Shown here: positions 36,099-43,550 of the stretch, one piece after another
Numbering within the stretch: the stretch's first letter is position 1
Layout of the letters: every line of letters begins with the position of its first letter
Source: Pseudomonas oryzae
GTDB taxonomy: Bacteria > Pseudomonadota > Gammaproteobacteria > Pseudomonadales > Pseudomonadaceae
Reading direction: 5' to 3'
Assembly (NCBI RefSeq): GCF_900104805.1
Contig: NZ_LT629751.1
Location: forward strand, 1,717,001-1,781,000
DNA length: 64,000 nucleotides
The notes under the pieces: model-generated
Seen by the model: only the letters and a program-made list of their open reading frames with translations
What the model was told of the DNA's origin: nothing
Databases searched by the model: none
Translations under genes and position numbers: made by a program

Positions 36099-36230
36099 GA
36101 GCCCGGCCGCCCGGCGCTGCTGCCGCGCCCGGGTTTCTGGCCGACCCTGCTGGCCGGCGTGCTCCTCACCGTCGTGTGCCTCGGCCTGTTCGCCGTCGCC
36201 GGGCGCCATCTCGGCATCGAGTTGCCATGA
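36099..36230 (+). other. In-frame membrane-helix extension after the TGA of the HupE partner gene
   Basis: Immediately after the TGA at 36096-36098 the same frame reads 43 codons to a TGA at 36228-36230. The translation has a proline-rich start, then LLAGVLLTVVCLGLFAVAG, a convincing membrane helix, and ends GIELP. There is no ATG and no ribosome site. It could be the lost C-terminus of the preceding gene, a tiny separate gene with a rare start, a read-through extension, or chance. Confidence 0.35.
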
Positions 36231-36279
36231 TCCGGGAGCAGTGGCGGAATATCCGGCAACAGGGCGAAAAACAGTCGAT

Positions 36280-36308
36280 TTGACGTCATCCGGGCCGATT
36301 CATACGAT
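36280..36308 (+). promoter_or_regulatory. Sigma-70-type promoter of the CNNM/CBS gene
   Basis: TTGACG (36280-36285) and TACGAT (36303-36308) are 17 bases apart in an AT-richer spot. A leader of about 180 bases follows before the start at 36494. It contains a strong ribosome-site-like AAGAGGAG (36326-36333) that is not followed by an ATG. Confidence 0.6.
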
Positions 36309-36493
36309 GATGGCCCTTTGATCACAAGAGGAGCATCCGGGTCCGCCCGGCTTTCCATGGACACTCCGAGTCGTCGAGACTTTCCTGCTTCGCCCGCGCC
36401 CGACGGCGCGCGCCCCCCTGCCGCCAGCGGCGGACCCGCGTCGGCGATGCCAGCCACCCTGCCCGTCACCACTGCGCAAGCGCGAGGCCGCCG

Positions 36494-37807
36494 ATGGAAA
36501 TCCTGATCCTGATCGGCCTCATCGTGCTCAACGGCGTATTCGCCATGTCGGAGATCGCCCTGGTCACCGCGCGCAAGGCACGCCTGATGAAGCTGGCCGC
36601 CGAGGGCGACAGCGCCGCAGCCACCGCCCTCAAGCTGGGCGAGGATCCGACCAAGTTCCTCTCGACCATCCAGATCGGCATCACCTCGATCAGCATCCTC
36701 AACGGTATCGTCGGCGAGGCGGTGCTGGCCGCGCCGCTGTCGCAGTGGCTGCAGTCCCTCGGTGCGCCGGAAAGAACCGCGAGCATCGGCGCCACGGCGG
36801 CGGTGGTCGTGGTGATCACCTACGTCTCCATCGTGATCGGCGAGCTGGTGCCCAAGCGCCTCGGCCAGATCAGCCCCGAGCCCATCGCGCGCCTGGTCGC
36901 CCGCCCCATGCAGGCGCTGGCGCTGCTCACCCGGCCCTTCGTGATGCTGCTGTCGGTGTCCACCCACGCGCTGCTGCGCCTGATGGGCGTGCGGCAGACC
37001 GGCCAGGCCATCGTCACCGAAGAGGAGATCCATGCCCTGCTGGAAGAAGGCTCCGAAGCCGGCGTCATCGAGCAGCACCAGCACGAGATGGTGCGCAACG
37101 TGTTCCGCCTCGACGACCGCCAGCTCGGCTCACTGATGATCCCCCGCTCGGACATCGTCTGCATCGACATCCGCCGCTCCGCCGAGGAGAACCTGCAGAT
37201 CCTCATCGAGTCGGAGCACTCGCGTTTCCCGGTGTGCGACGGCAGCCTCGACAAGCTGCTCGGCGTCATCCACGCCAAGCAGGCGCTGGCCTGCGTCGCC
37301 AAGGGGCAGACGCCGGACTTCTCGACCAACCTGCAGCCCTGCGTGTACGTGCCGGAGACGCTGACCGGCATGGAGCTGCTCGAGGAGTTCCGCGCCAACG
37401 ACATGCAGATGGCCTTCGTCATCGACGAGTACGGCGAGATCGAAGGCATAGTGACCCTGCAGGACGTGCTCGAGGCGGTGACCGGCGAGTTCACCCCGCG
37501 CAATGCCGAGGATGCCTGGGCGGTGCAGCGCGAGGACGGCTCCTGGCTGCTGGACGGCGCCATTCCGATTCCGGAGATGAAGGATCGCCTGGAGCTGAAG
37601 AACGTCCCCGAGGAGGACAAGGGCCGCTACCACACCATCAGCGGGATGATCATGCTGCTCCTCGGCCGCGTGCCCTCCACCGGCAGCTACACGGACTGGG
37701 GCGGCTGGCGCTTCGAGGTGGTGGACATGGACGGCAAGCGCATCGACAAGGTGCTTGCCACGCCGATTCCGGTCGAGGCAGGCGACGCCGGCGCGCCCGT
37801 GGAATAG
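36494..37807 (+). CDS. CNNM/CBS-domain transporter (CorB/hemolysin-C family)
   Basis: A 437-residue protein. An N-terminal CNNM membrane domain of about four helices (residues 1-150, with NGVFAMSEIALVTARKARL and SIVIGELVPKRLG) is followed by two CBS domains (about 205-325, including MIPRSDIVCIDI and AFVIDEYGEIEGIVTLQDVL) and a C-terminal transporter-associated domain. Relatives are magnesium or cobalt efflux/resistance proteins. GAGG lies six bases before the ATG. CorA is encoded nearby on the other strand, so both could serve divalent-cation balance. Confidence 0.9.
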   Translation: MEILILIGLIVLNGVFAMSEIALVTARKARLMKLAAEGDSAAATALKLGEDPTKFLSTIQIGITSISILNGIVGEAVLAAPLSQWLQSLGAPERTASIGATAAVVVVITYVSIVIGELVPKRLGQISPEPIARLVARPMQALALLTRPFVMLLSVSTHALLRLMGVRQTGQAIVTEEEIHALLEEGSEAGVIEQHQHEMVRNVFRLDDRQLGSLMIPRSDIVCIDIRRSAEENLQILIESEHSRFPVCDGSLDKLLGVIHAKQALACVAKGQTPDFSTNLQPCVYVPETLTGMELLEEFRANDMQMAFVIDEYGEIEGIVTLQDVLEAVTGEFTPRNAEDAWAVQREDGSWLLDGAIPIPEMKDRLELKNVPEEDKGRYHTISGMIMLLLGRVPSTGSYTDWGGWRFEVVDMDGKRIDKVLATPIPVEAGDAGAPVE

Positions 37808-37847
37808 CCTCCCACCGACCTTTCCGGCAGCGCACGAGCGGATGGCG

Positions 37848-37873
37848 GGCCCCGGTCCGGCGAACACCGGGCC
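37848..37873. terminator. GC hairpin between convergent genes
   Basis: GGCCCCGGT and ACCGGGCC pair with one bulged C around a nine-base loop, between the CNNM gene and the reverse-strand hydrolase gene. No T tract. Confidence 0.4.
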
Positions 37874-37886
37874 GGAGCAGCAGCGA

Positions 37887-38513
37887 CTACTTGCCGCTGG
37901 TCAGCGTCGTGTAGCTGGTGATCAGGTTGCGATAGTCGGGGATGTGGTTGGAGAACAGCGTGCCCAGCCCCTCGATGTCGTTGCGCCAGTCGCGGTGCAG
38001 CTCGCAGGCCACCGCGAACCAGGTCATCAGCTGCGCGCCGGCGGCCGTCATGCGCTGCCAGGCGCTATCGCGGGTGAGCGCATTGAAGGTGCCGGAGGCG
38101 TCGGTGACCACGAACACCTCGAAGCCCTCCTCGATGGCCGACAGCGCCGGAAAGGCCACGCACACCTCGGTGACCACCCCGGCGATGAGCAACTGCTTCC
38201 TGCCGGTGGCCTTCACCGCGTCGACGAAGTCCGCGTTGTCCCAGGCGTTGATCTGCCCCGGGCGGGCGATGTAGGGCGCGTCGGGGAACTGCGCCTTGAG
38301 TTCGGGCACCAGCGGGCCGTTGGGACCGTTCTCGAAGCTGGTGGTGAGGATGGTAGGCAGCTTGAAGTACTGGGCCAGATCGCCGAGGGCCAGCACGTTG
38401 TTCTTGAAGCGGTCCGGGTCGATGTCGCGTACCAGCGACAGCAGGCCGGCCTGGTGGTCGACCAGCAGGACGGCAGCCTGGTCCTTGTCGAGCCGCGTGT
38501 AGGGAGTAGCCAT
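37887..38513 (-). CDS. ycaC: YcaC-like isochorismatase-family hydrolase
   Basis: A 208-residue protein, the exact length of E. coli YcaC. It has LLVDHQAGLLSLVRDI (catalytic aspartate), a lysine in RKQLLIAGVVTEVCVAFPAL, and the cysteine of VTEVCVAF, which together form the D-K-C triad of the family. YcaC proteins are octameric hydrolases of unknown natural substrate. It stands alone and is divergent from the rubrerythrin gene. Confidence 0.87.
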   Translation of the reverse strand: MATPYTRLDKDQAAVLLVDHQAGLLSLVRDIDPDRFKNNVLALGDLAQYFKLPTILTTSFENGPNGPLVPELKAQFPDAPYIARPGQINAWDNADFVDAVKATGRKQLLIAGVVTEVCVAFPALSAIEEGFEVFVVTDASGTFNALTRDSAWQRMTAAGAQLMTWFAVACELHRDWRNDIEGLGTLFSNHIPDYRNLITSYTTLTSGK

Positions 38514-38791
38514 GGCGTTCCTCCTCGGGTGAAGCGTAAGTGGTGCCGGGCGCGAAGGGCGCGGCGAGCCGTTGCGAACCCTTCCCAGTCTGGTCCGTCA
38601 CGGGCGACCGACCGGCGAAAACCGACGAACTGCAACACCCTCCGTCCGGCGACAGCGGCCGCCGCCCGCTCATCCCGGGTCAGCCACGTCCCCGCGACAA
38701 AACCTCGCAGCGAACTAAGCTCAATGGCGTCACGACCGCAAGGCCGTCTCTGCATCCCCCCTCTCAGCCAGACACCATGAGGTGATGTGTA

Positions 38792-39211
38792 ATGAGCACG
38801 CTGAAAGGTTCGAAGACCGAACAAAACCTGAAGGACGCCTTCGCCGGCGAGTCCATGGCCAACCGCCGCTACCTGTACTTCGCCGCCAAGGCCGACGTGG
38901 AAGGCTACAACGACGTCTCCACGGTGTTCCGCTCCACCGCCGAAGGCGAGACCGGCCACGCCCACGGCCACCTGGAATACCTGGAGCAGTGCGGCGACCC
39001 GGCCACCGGCCTGCCGTTCGGCGGCACCGGCCTCAACCTGAAGAGCGCCATCGCCGGCGAGACCCACGAGTACACCGACATGTACCCGGGCATGGCCAAG
39101 GTGGCCCGCGAGGAAGGCTTCGACGAGGTCGCCGACTGGTTCGAGACCCTGGCCAAGGCCGAGCGCTCGCACGCCAACCGCTTCCAGAAGGCCCTCGACG
39201 AACTGGGCTGA
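38792..39211 (+). CDS. Rubrerythrin, short form without rubredoxin domain
   Basis: A 139-residue four-helix ferritin-like protein with all expected diiron ligands: E20, E53 and H56 (EGETGH), E90 and E93 (GETHE), E124 and H127 (AERSH). The C-terminal rubredoxin domain that normally feeds electrons to the diiron site is missing. Rubrerythrins reduce hydrogen peroxide in the cytoplasm. GAGGTG precedes the ATG. It is followed by an Fe-S protein and a DUF3501 gene, and the Fe-S protein may replace the missing electron donor. Confidence 0.92.
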   Translation: MSTLKGSKTEQNLKDAFAGESMANRRYLYFAAKADVEGYNDVSTVFRSTAEGETGHAHGHLEYLEQCGDPATGLPFGGTGLNLKSAIAGETHEYTDMYPGMAKVAREEGFDEVADWFETLAKAERSHANRFQKALDELG

Positions 39212-39282
39212 TGCCCCGGCCGGGCGGCCCGCCGCGGGCCGCTGCGGCTTCCCTGCCCCGTCAGCGCAGCCCGGGAGGCAAC

Positions 39283-40626
39283 ATGGCCGAGCCCATCGAC
39301 AGCAGCCGCGAAGGCAACCTCGAAGCCCCGACCCGTCATCCGCTGGGCCAGGACCAGCCGGAGTTCTGGGACCGCGCGGCACTGGAGGCCGAGCAGGAAC
39401 GGGTGTTCCAGATCTGTCACGGCTGCCGCCGCTGCGTCAGCCTGTGCCACGCCTTCCCCACCCTGTTCGATCTGGTCGACGCCTCGCCGACCCTGGAGGT
39501 CGACGGCGTGGCCAAGGCCGACTACGCCAAGGTCACCGACCAGTGCTACCTGTGCGACCTCTGCTACCAGACCAAGTGCCCGTACACCCCGCCGCATCCG
39601 TGGAACGTCGACTTCCCGCACCTGATGCTGCGCGCCAAGGCGGTGCGCTTCCGCGAGCGCGGCGCGCCGCTGTCGGCGAAGATCCTCGCCAGCACCCGCG
39701 AGGTCGGCCGCCTGGTCTCCAACCCCGGCGTGGCTCAGGTGGTCAACGCCGCCAACCGCAACCCCAAGGCACGCAAGCTGCTGGAGCGCAGCCTGGCCGT
39801 GCATGCCGAGGCGCGGGTGCCGACCTACCACACGCCCACCGCGCGCCAGCGCCTCAAGCACCTGCGTGGCGGCGGCCTGGCCTGGCCCGCCGGCCGCACG
39901 CGCGGCCAGCTCGCCATCTTCGCCACCTGCTACTGCGATCACTCGGCGCCCGGCGTGGTCGAGGACCTCGCCGCCATCCTCGCCCACAACGCCATCCCCG
40001 CCCGCCTGGTGGAGCGGGAAAGCTGCTGCGGCATGCCGCGCCTGGAGCTGGGCGACCTCGACACCGTGCGCAGGTACAAGGAAGCCAACATCCCGCAGCT
40101 GGCGCAGATGGTTCGCGACGGCTGGGACCTCACCGCCGCGGTGCCCTCCTGCGTGCTGATGTTCAAGCAGGAACTGCCGCTGATGTTCCCCGACGATCCC
40201 GAGGTGGCGCTGGTGCGCGACGCCTTCTTCGATCCCTTCGAGTACCTGATGGAGCGCCACCGCGCCGGCCTGCTCGACACCGACTTCAAGCAGCCGCTGG
40301 GCAAGGTGGTCTGGCACGTCGCCTGCCACCAGCGCGTGCAGAAGATCGGCCCGAAGACCCGCGAGATCCTCCAGCTGGTGCAGGGCACCGAGATCGTCAC
40401 CGTCGAGCGCTGCTCCGGCCACGACGGCACCTACGGCGTGAAACGCGACACCTACGCGCTGTCGCGCAAGCTGGCCAAGCCGGTGGAGCGCCGCGTCGCC
40501 GACGCCGCTGCCGAGCACTTCACCAGCGACTGCCCGATGGCCGGTGAGCACATCGCCCACGGCCTGAACGACAAGCCCGCCGCAGAGCATCCCCTGAGCC
40601 TGCTGCGCAAGGCCTATGGCATATGA
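39283..40626 (+). CDS. Heterodisulfide-reductase-like Fe-S protein (rubrerythrin-associated)
   Basis: A 447-residue soluble protein. Two ferredoxin-like cysteine clusters lie near residues 46-60 ([11 protein letters not shown]) and 89-100 ([12 protein letters not shown]; its last spacing is one residue longer than usual). Then come two CCG-type domains: [11 protein letters not shown] to ESCCGMP, and CHQRVQKIG to RCSGHDG, where the second has CSG instead of CCG. The layout recalls GlpC/HdrD-type subunits that pass electrons between quinones, thiols and iron-sulfur centres. GGGAGG precedes the ATG. Its last codons overlap the DUF3501 start. Confidence 0.85.
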   Translation: MAEPIDSSREGNLEAPTRHPLGQDQPEFWDRAALEAEQERVFQICHGCRRCVSLCHAFPTLFDLVDASPTLEVDGVAKADYAKVTDQCYLCDLCYQTKCPYTPPHPWNVDFPHLMLRAKAVRFRERGAPLSAKILASTREVGRLVSNPGVAQVVNAANRNPKARKLLERSLAVHAEARVPTYHTPTARQRLKHLRGGGLAWPAGRTRGQLAIFATCYCDHSAPGVVEDLAAILAHNAIPARLVERESCCGMPRLELGDLDTVRRYKEANIPQLAQMVRDGWDLTAAVPSCVLMFKQELPLMFPDDPEVALVRDAFFDPFEYLMERHRAGLLDTDFKQPLGKVVWHVACHQRVQKIGPKTREILQLVQGTEIVTVERCSGHDGTYGVKRDTYALSRKLAKPVERRVADAAAEHFTSDCPMAGEHIAHGLNDKPAAEHPLSLLRKAYGI

Positions 40627-41225
40627 CGGACGAGCCGACGCCCATGAAAGCACTTGCCCACGCAGACCTGCTCAGCCTGGAAAACTACGCCCGCGAGCGC
40701 GCCGAGTTCCGCGCCCGGGTGATGGCACACAAGAAGGCGCGCACCCTGCATGTCGGCGCGCACCTGACGCTGCTCTTCGAGGATCGCCTGACCATCCAGT
40801 ACCAGGTGCAGGAGATCCTGCGCATCGAGCGGATCTTCGAGGCCGAGCGCATCCAGGACGAACTGGACGCCTACAACCCGCTGATCCCCGACGGCGACAA
40901 CCTCAAGGCCACCCTGATGATCGAGTTCGCCGACGTCGAGCAGCGCCGCCGCGAGCTGGCGCGCCTGCGCGGCCTGGAACACGCCATCGAGCTGCGCGTG
41001 GCGGGCTGCCCGCCGGTGCTGGCCGTCGCCGACGAGGACCTGCCGCGCAGCAACGAGGAGAAGACCTCCGCCGTGCACTTCCTGCGCTTCCCGCTCACCC
41101 CGACGCACATCGCCGCGTGGAATGCCGGCGCGCCGGTGCGCGTCGCCTGCACCCTGGCGGCCATGCCGGTCGAGGCGACGCTGAGCGGCGAGCAGCGCTG
41201 CGCGCTGGCGGCGGATTTCGCCTGA
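40623..41225 (+). CDS. DUF3501 family protein
   Basis: A 200-residue acidic soluble protein with [20 protein letters not shown] and [20 protein letters not shown] near residues 28-75, the pattern of DUF3501. No cysteines or histidines form an obvious metal site beyond a cysteine in the AGCPPV stretch. The ATG overlaps the previous stop (ATGA), so translation is coupled. The family is known from the same three-gene neighbourhood with rubrerythrin and the Fe-S protein, but its function is not known to me. Confidence 0.82.
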   Translation: MTDEPTPMKALAHADLLSLENYARERAEFRARVMAHKKARTLHVGAHLTLLFEDRLTIQYQVQEILRIERIFEAERIQDELDAYNPLIPDGDNLKATLMIEFADVEQRRRELARLRGLEHAIELRVAGCPPVLAVADEDLPRSNEEKTSAVHFLRFPLTPTHIAAWNAGAPVRVACTLAAMPVEATLSGEQRCALAADFA

Positions 41226-41231
41226 GGGCAC

Positions 41232-41250
41232 GGCCGGGAAGCCCCCGGCC
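41232..41250 (+). terminator. Short GC hairpin after the DUF3501 gene
   Basis: GGCCGGG and CCCGGCC form a perfect seven-base stem around a five-base loop, seven bases after the stop. It probably ends the rubrerythrin transcript. Confidence 0.45.
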
Positions 41251-41263
41251 AGCCCACCAACAA

Positions 41264-41279
41264 CTGTACACCCATACAG
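41264..41279 (+). promoter_or_regulatory. LexA-box-like sequence upstream of topB
   Basis: CTGTACACCCATACAG matches the LexA consensus CTGT-N8-ACAG exactly, in an AT-richer spot 68 bases before the topB start. Such a motif is expected about once by chance in a window of this size, so SOS control of topB is only a hypothesis. Confidence 0.35.
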
Positions 41280-41346
41280 ATAAAACTTGCCTGCCCGGCG
41301 CTTTCTGCCCATCCTGTGTGCCATCGACACCCGGATCGCGGCAAGC

Positions 41347-43302
41347 ATGCAGCTCTACCTCTGCGAAAAACCCTCCCAGGCCAAGGACATCGCCAAGGTG
41401 CTCGGCGCCAGCCGGCGCGGCGAGGGCTGCTGGCTGGGCAACGGGGTGACGGTGACCTGGTGCATCGGCCACCTGCTGGAGACCGCGCCGCCGGACGCCT
41501 ACGACGAACGCTACAAGCGCTGGAACCTGGCCGACCTGCCCATCGTCCCGGATAAATGGAAGATGCTGGTCAAGAGCAAGACCGCCAGCCAGTTCAAGGC
41601 GGTCAAGCGCCTGCTCGGCGAGTGCGCGGAACTGGTCATCGCCACCGACGCCGACCGCGAGGGCGAGATGATTGCCCGCGAACTGGTCGAACACTGCCGC
41701 TATCGTGGGCCGATCCAGCGTCTGTGGCTGTCGGCACTGGACGACGCTTCGATCCGCAAGGCGCTGCGCGCGCTCAAGCCGGGCAGCGAGACCTTCAACC
41801 TCTACCACGCCGCACTCGGCCGCTCGCGCGCCGACTGGCTGATCGGCATGAACATGAGCCGGCTGTTCACCCTGCTCGGCCGCCAGTCCGGCTACCAGGG
41901 CGTGCTCTCGGTCGGCCGCGTGCAGACGCCGACCCTGCGTCTGGTGGTGGATCGCGACCGTGCCATCGCCGCCTTCGTGCCGGTGCCCTACTGGGCCATC
42001 GACGTGCAATTGCTCGCTGACGGCATCCCGTTCACCGCGCAGTGGCGCGCGCCGGAAAACGCTTGCGACGACCAGGGCCGCTGCCTCAAGCCGGAGCTGG
42101 CGCGCGAGGCGGCGGAGGCCATGCGCCGCGCCGGCAGCGCGCGGTTGGTCGAGCTGAAGACCGAGCGCATGCGCGAGGCCGCGCCGCTGCCGTTCGATCT
42201 CGGCACCCTGCAGGAAGTCTGCTCGAAGAAGCTCGGCCTCGGCGCCCAGGAAACCCTCGACATCGCCCAGGCGCTGTACGAGACGCACAAGGTCATCACC
42301 TATCCGCGCAGCGACTGCGGCTATCTGCCGCTCAGCCAGCACGCCGAGGCATCGGCGATCCTCGCCGCCCTGGCCGCCGCCGATCCGGCGCTGGCCACGC
42401 TTGCCCCGCACCTCGACGCGCAGCGCCGCTCGCGGGCGTGGAACGACGCCAAGGTCGGCGCCCACCACGGCATCATCCCCACCGCCGCCGCGCAGGCCTC
42501 CACCCGCCTGGCCGGCAAGGAACGCGCGGTGTTCGCCCTGATCCGAGCGCGCTATCTCGCGCAGTTCCTGGCCAACCACGAGTACGACCGCACCCAGGCC
42601 GACTTCGACTGCGCCGGCCACGCCCTGCGCGCGGTGGGCAAGCGCATCGTCGAGCCGGGCTGGCGGCGCGCCCTGCCCGAGGCGCTGACCCCGGCGAAGG
42701 GCCGCGAGGCGCCCGAACCGCAGGCCCTGCCGGCACTGCGCGAGGGCCAGGACTGCGCGGTGCGCGAGGTGACGCTCAAGGACCTGCAGACCCAGCCGCC
42801 CAAGCCGTTCACCGAGGGCGACCTGATCAAGGCGATGAAGAACGTCGCCAAGCTGGTCGACGACCCGCGCCTGAAGCAGAAGCTCAAGGACACCACCGGC
42901 ATCGGCACCGAGGCGACCCGCGCCGGGATTATCCAGGGCCTGCTCGATCGCGGCTACCTGACCAAGCAGGGCAAGGCGCTGGCCGCCACCCCGGCGGCGT
43001 TCAGCCTGATCGACGCGGTGCCCAGGCCGATCGCCGACCCCGGCACCACGGCGATCTGGGAACAGGCGCTGGACATGGTGCAGAGCGGCGAGATGCCGCT
43101 GGAGGAGTTCGTCGCCAAGCAGTCGGCGTGGATGAGCAAGCTGGTGGAACGCTGCGCCGGCCTGCGCCTGACCATCAGCGGCCCACCGGCCGGCGCCACG
43201 CGCGGCAAGCCGGCCTGGAAGGGCAAGCGCAAGGGCGGGACGCGCAAGGGTGCGCCGAGAAAGGCCGGAGGCAAGTCGGTCGGACGCCCGGCTCCGTCCT
43301 GA
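41347..43302 (+). CDS. topB: DNA topoisomerase III
   Basis: A 651-residue type IA topoisomerase: Toprim domain at the N-terminus (MQLYLCEKPSQAKDIAKVLG and TDADREGEMIAREL), the active tyrosine Y319 in VITYPRSDCGYLP, and a basic tail rich in lysine and glycine (about residues 617-651). Topoisomerase III decatenates DNA and resolves recombination intermediates with RecQ-type helicases. I chose the ATG at 41347 because the family begins with this sequence. Confidence 0.96.
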   Translation: MQLYLCEKPSQAKDIAKVLGASRRGEGCWLGNGVTVTWCIGHLLETAPPDAYDERYKRWNLADLPIVPDKWKMLVKSKTASQFKAVKRLLGECAELVIATDADREGEMIARELVEHCRYRGPIQRLWLSALDDASIRKALRALKPGSETFNLYHAALGRSRADWLIGMNMSRLFTLLGRQSGYQGVLSVGRVQTPTLRLVVDRDRAIAAFVPVPYWAIDVQLLADGIPFTAQWRAPENACDDQGRCLKPELAREAAEAMRRAGSARLVELKTERMREAAPLPFDLGTLQEVCSKKLGLGAQETLDIAQALYETHKVITYPRSDCGYLPLSQHAEASAILAALAAADPALATLAPHLDAQRRSRAWNDAKVGAHHGIIPTAAAQASTRLAGKERAVFALIRARYLAQFLANHEYDRTQADFDCAGHALRAVGKRIVEPGWRRALPEALTPAKGREAPEPQALPALREGQDCAVREVTLKDLQTQPPKPFTEGDLIKAMKNVAKLVDDPRLKQKLKDTTGIGTEATRAGIIQGLLDRGYLTKQGKALAATPAAFSLIDAVPRPIADPGTTAIWEQALDMVQSGEMPLEEFVAKQSAWMSKLVERCAGLRLTISGPPAGATRGKPAWKGKRKGGTRKGAPRKAGGKSVGRPAPS

Positions 43303-43490
43303 CCTCGTGCCGCCGCTCTCGCCCAGGCCGCAACCCGTCTACCGCGGGCTTTTCGGCCCCGCACCCATCTGCGAAGATGCCCGCTTTTTTCGGCGATTAC
43401 CCGGCAACCTGGGCGGATCCTGACATTCACACTGGATCTGCCATGCCGCCGGCGTCGGCAGCAGAACTTACCGGGGCCGAAGTTGCCCAA

Positions 43491-43519
43491 AAGATATGCA
43501 GCGCCAGCTAGCATATCTT
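43491..43519. promoter_or_regulatory. AT-rich inverted repeat upstream of the second sulfatase gene
   Basis: AAGATATGC and GCATATCTT are perfect nine-base arms around an 11-base spacer, 31 bases before the GTG start. In this GC-rich genome an AT-rich dyad at this place suggests an operator or a leader hairpin. Confidence 0.45.
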
Positions 43520-43550
43520 CATGAAAATCTGATGGCGTGAAGGTTTCCCC

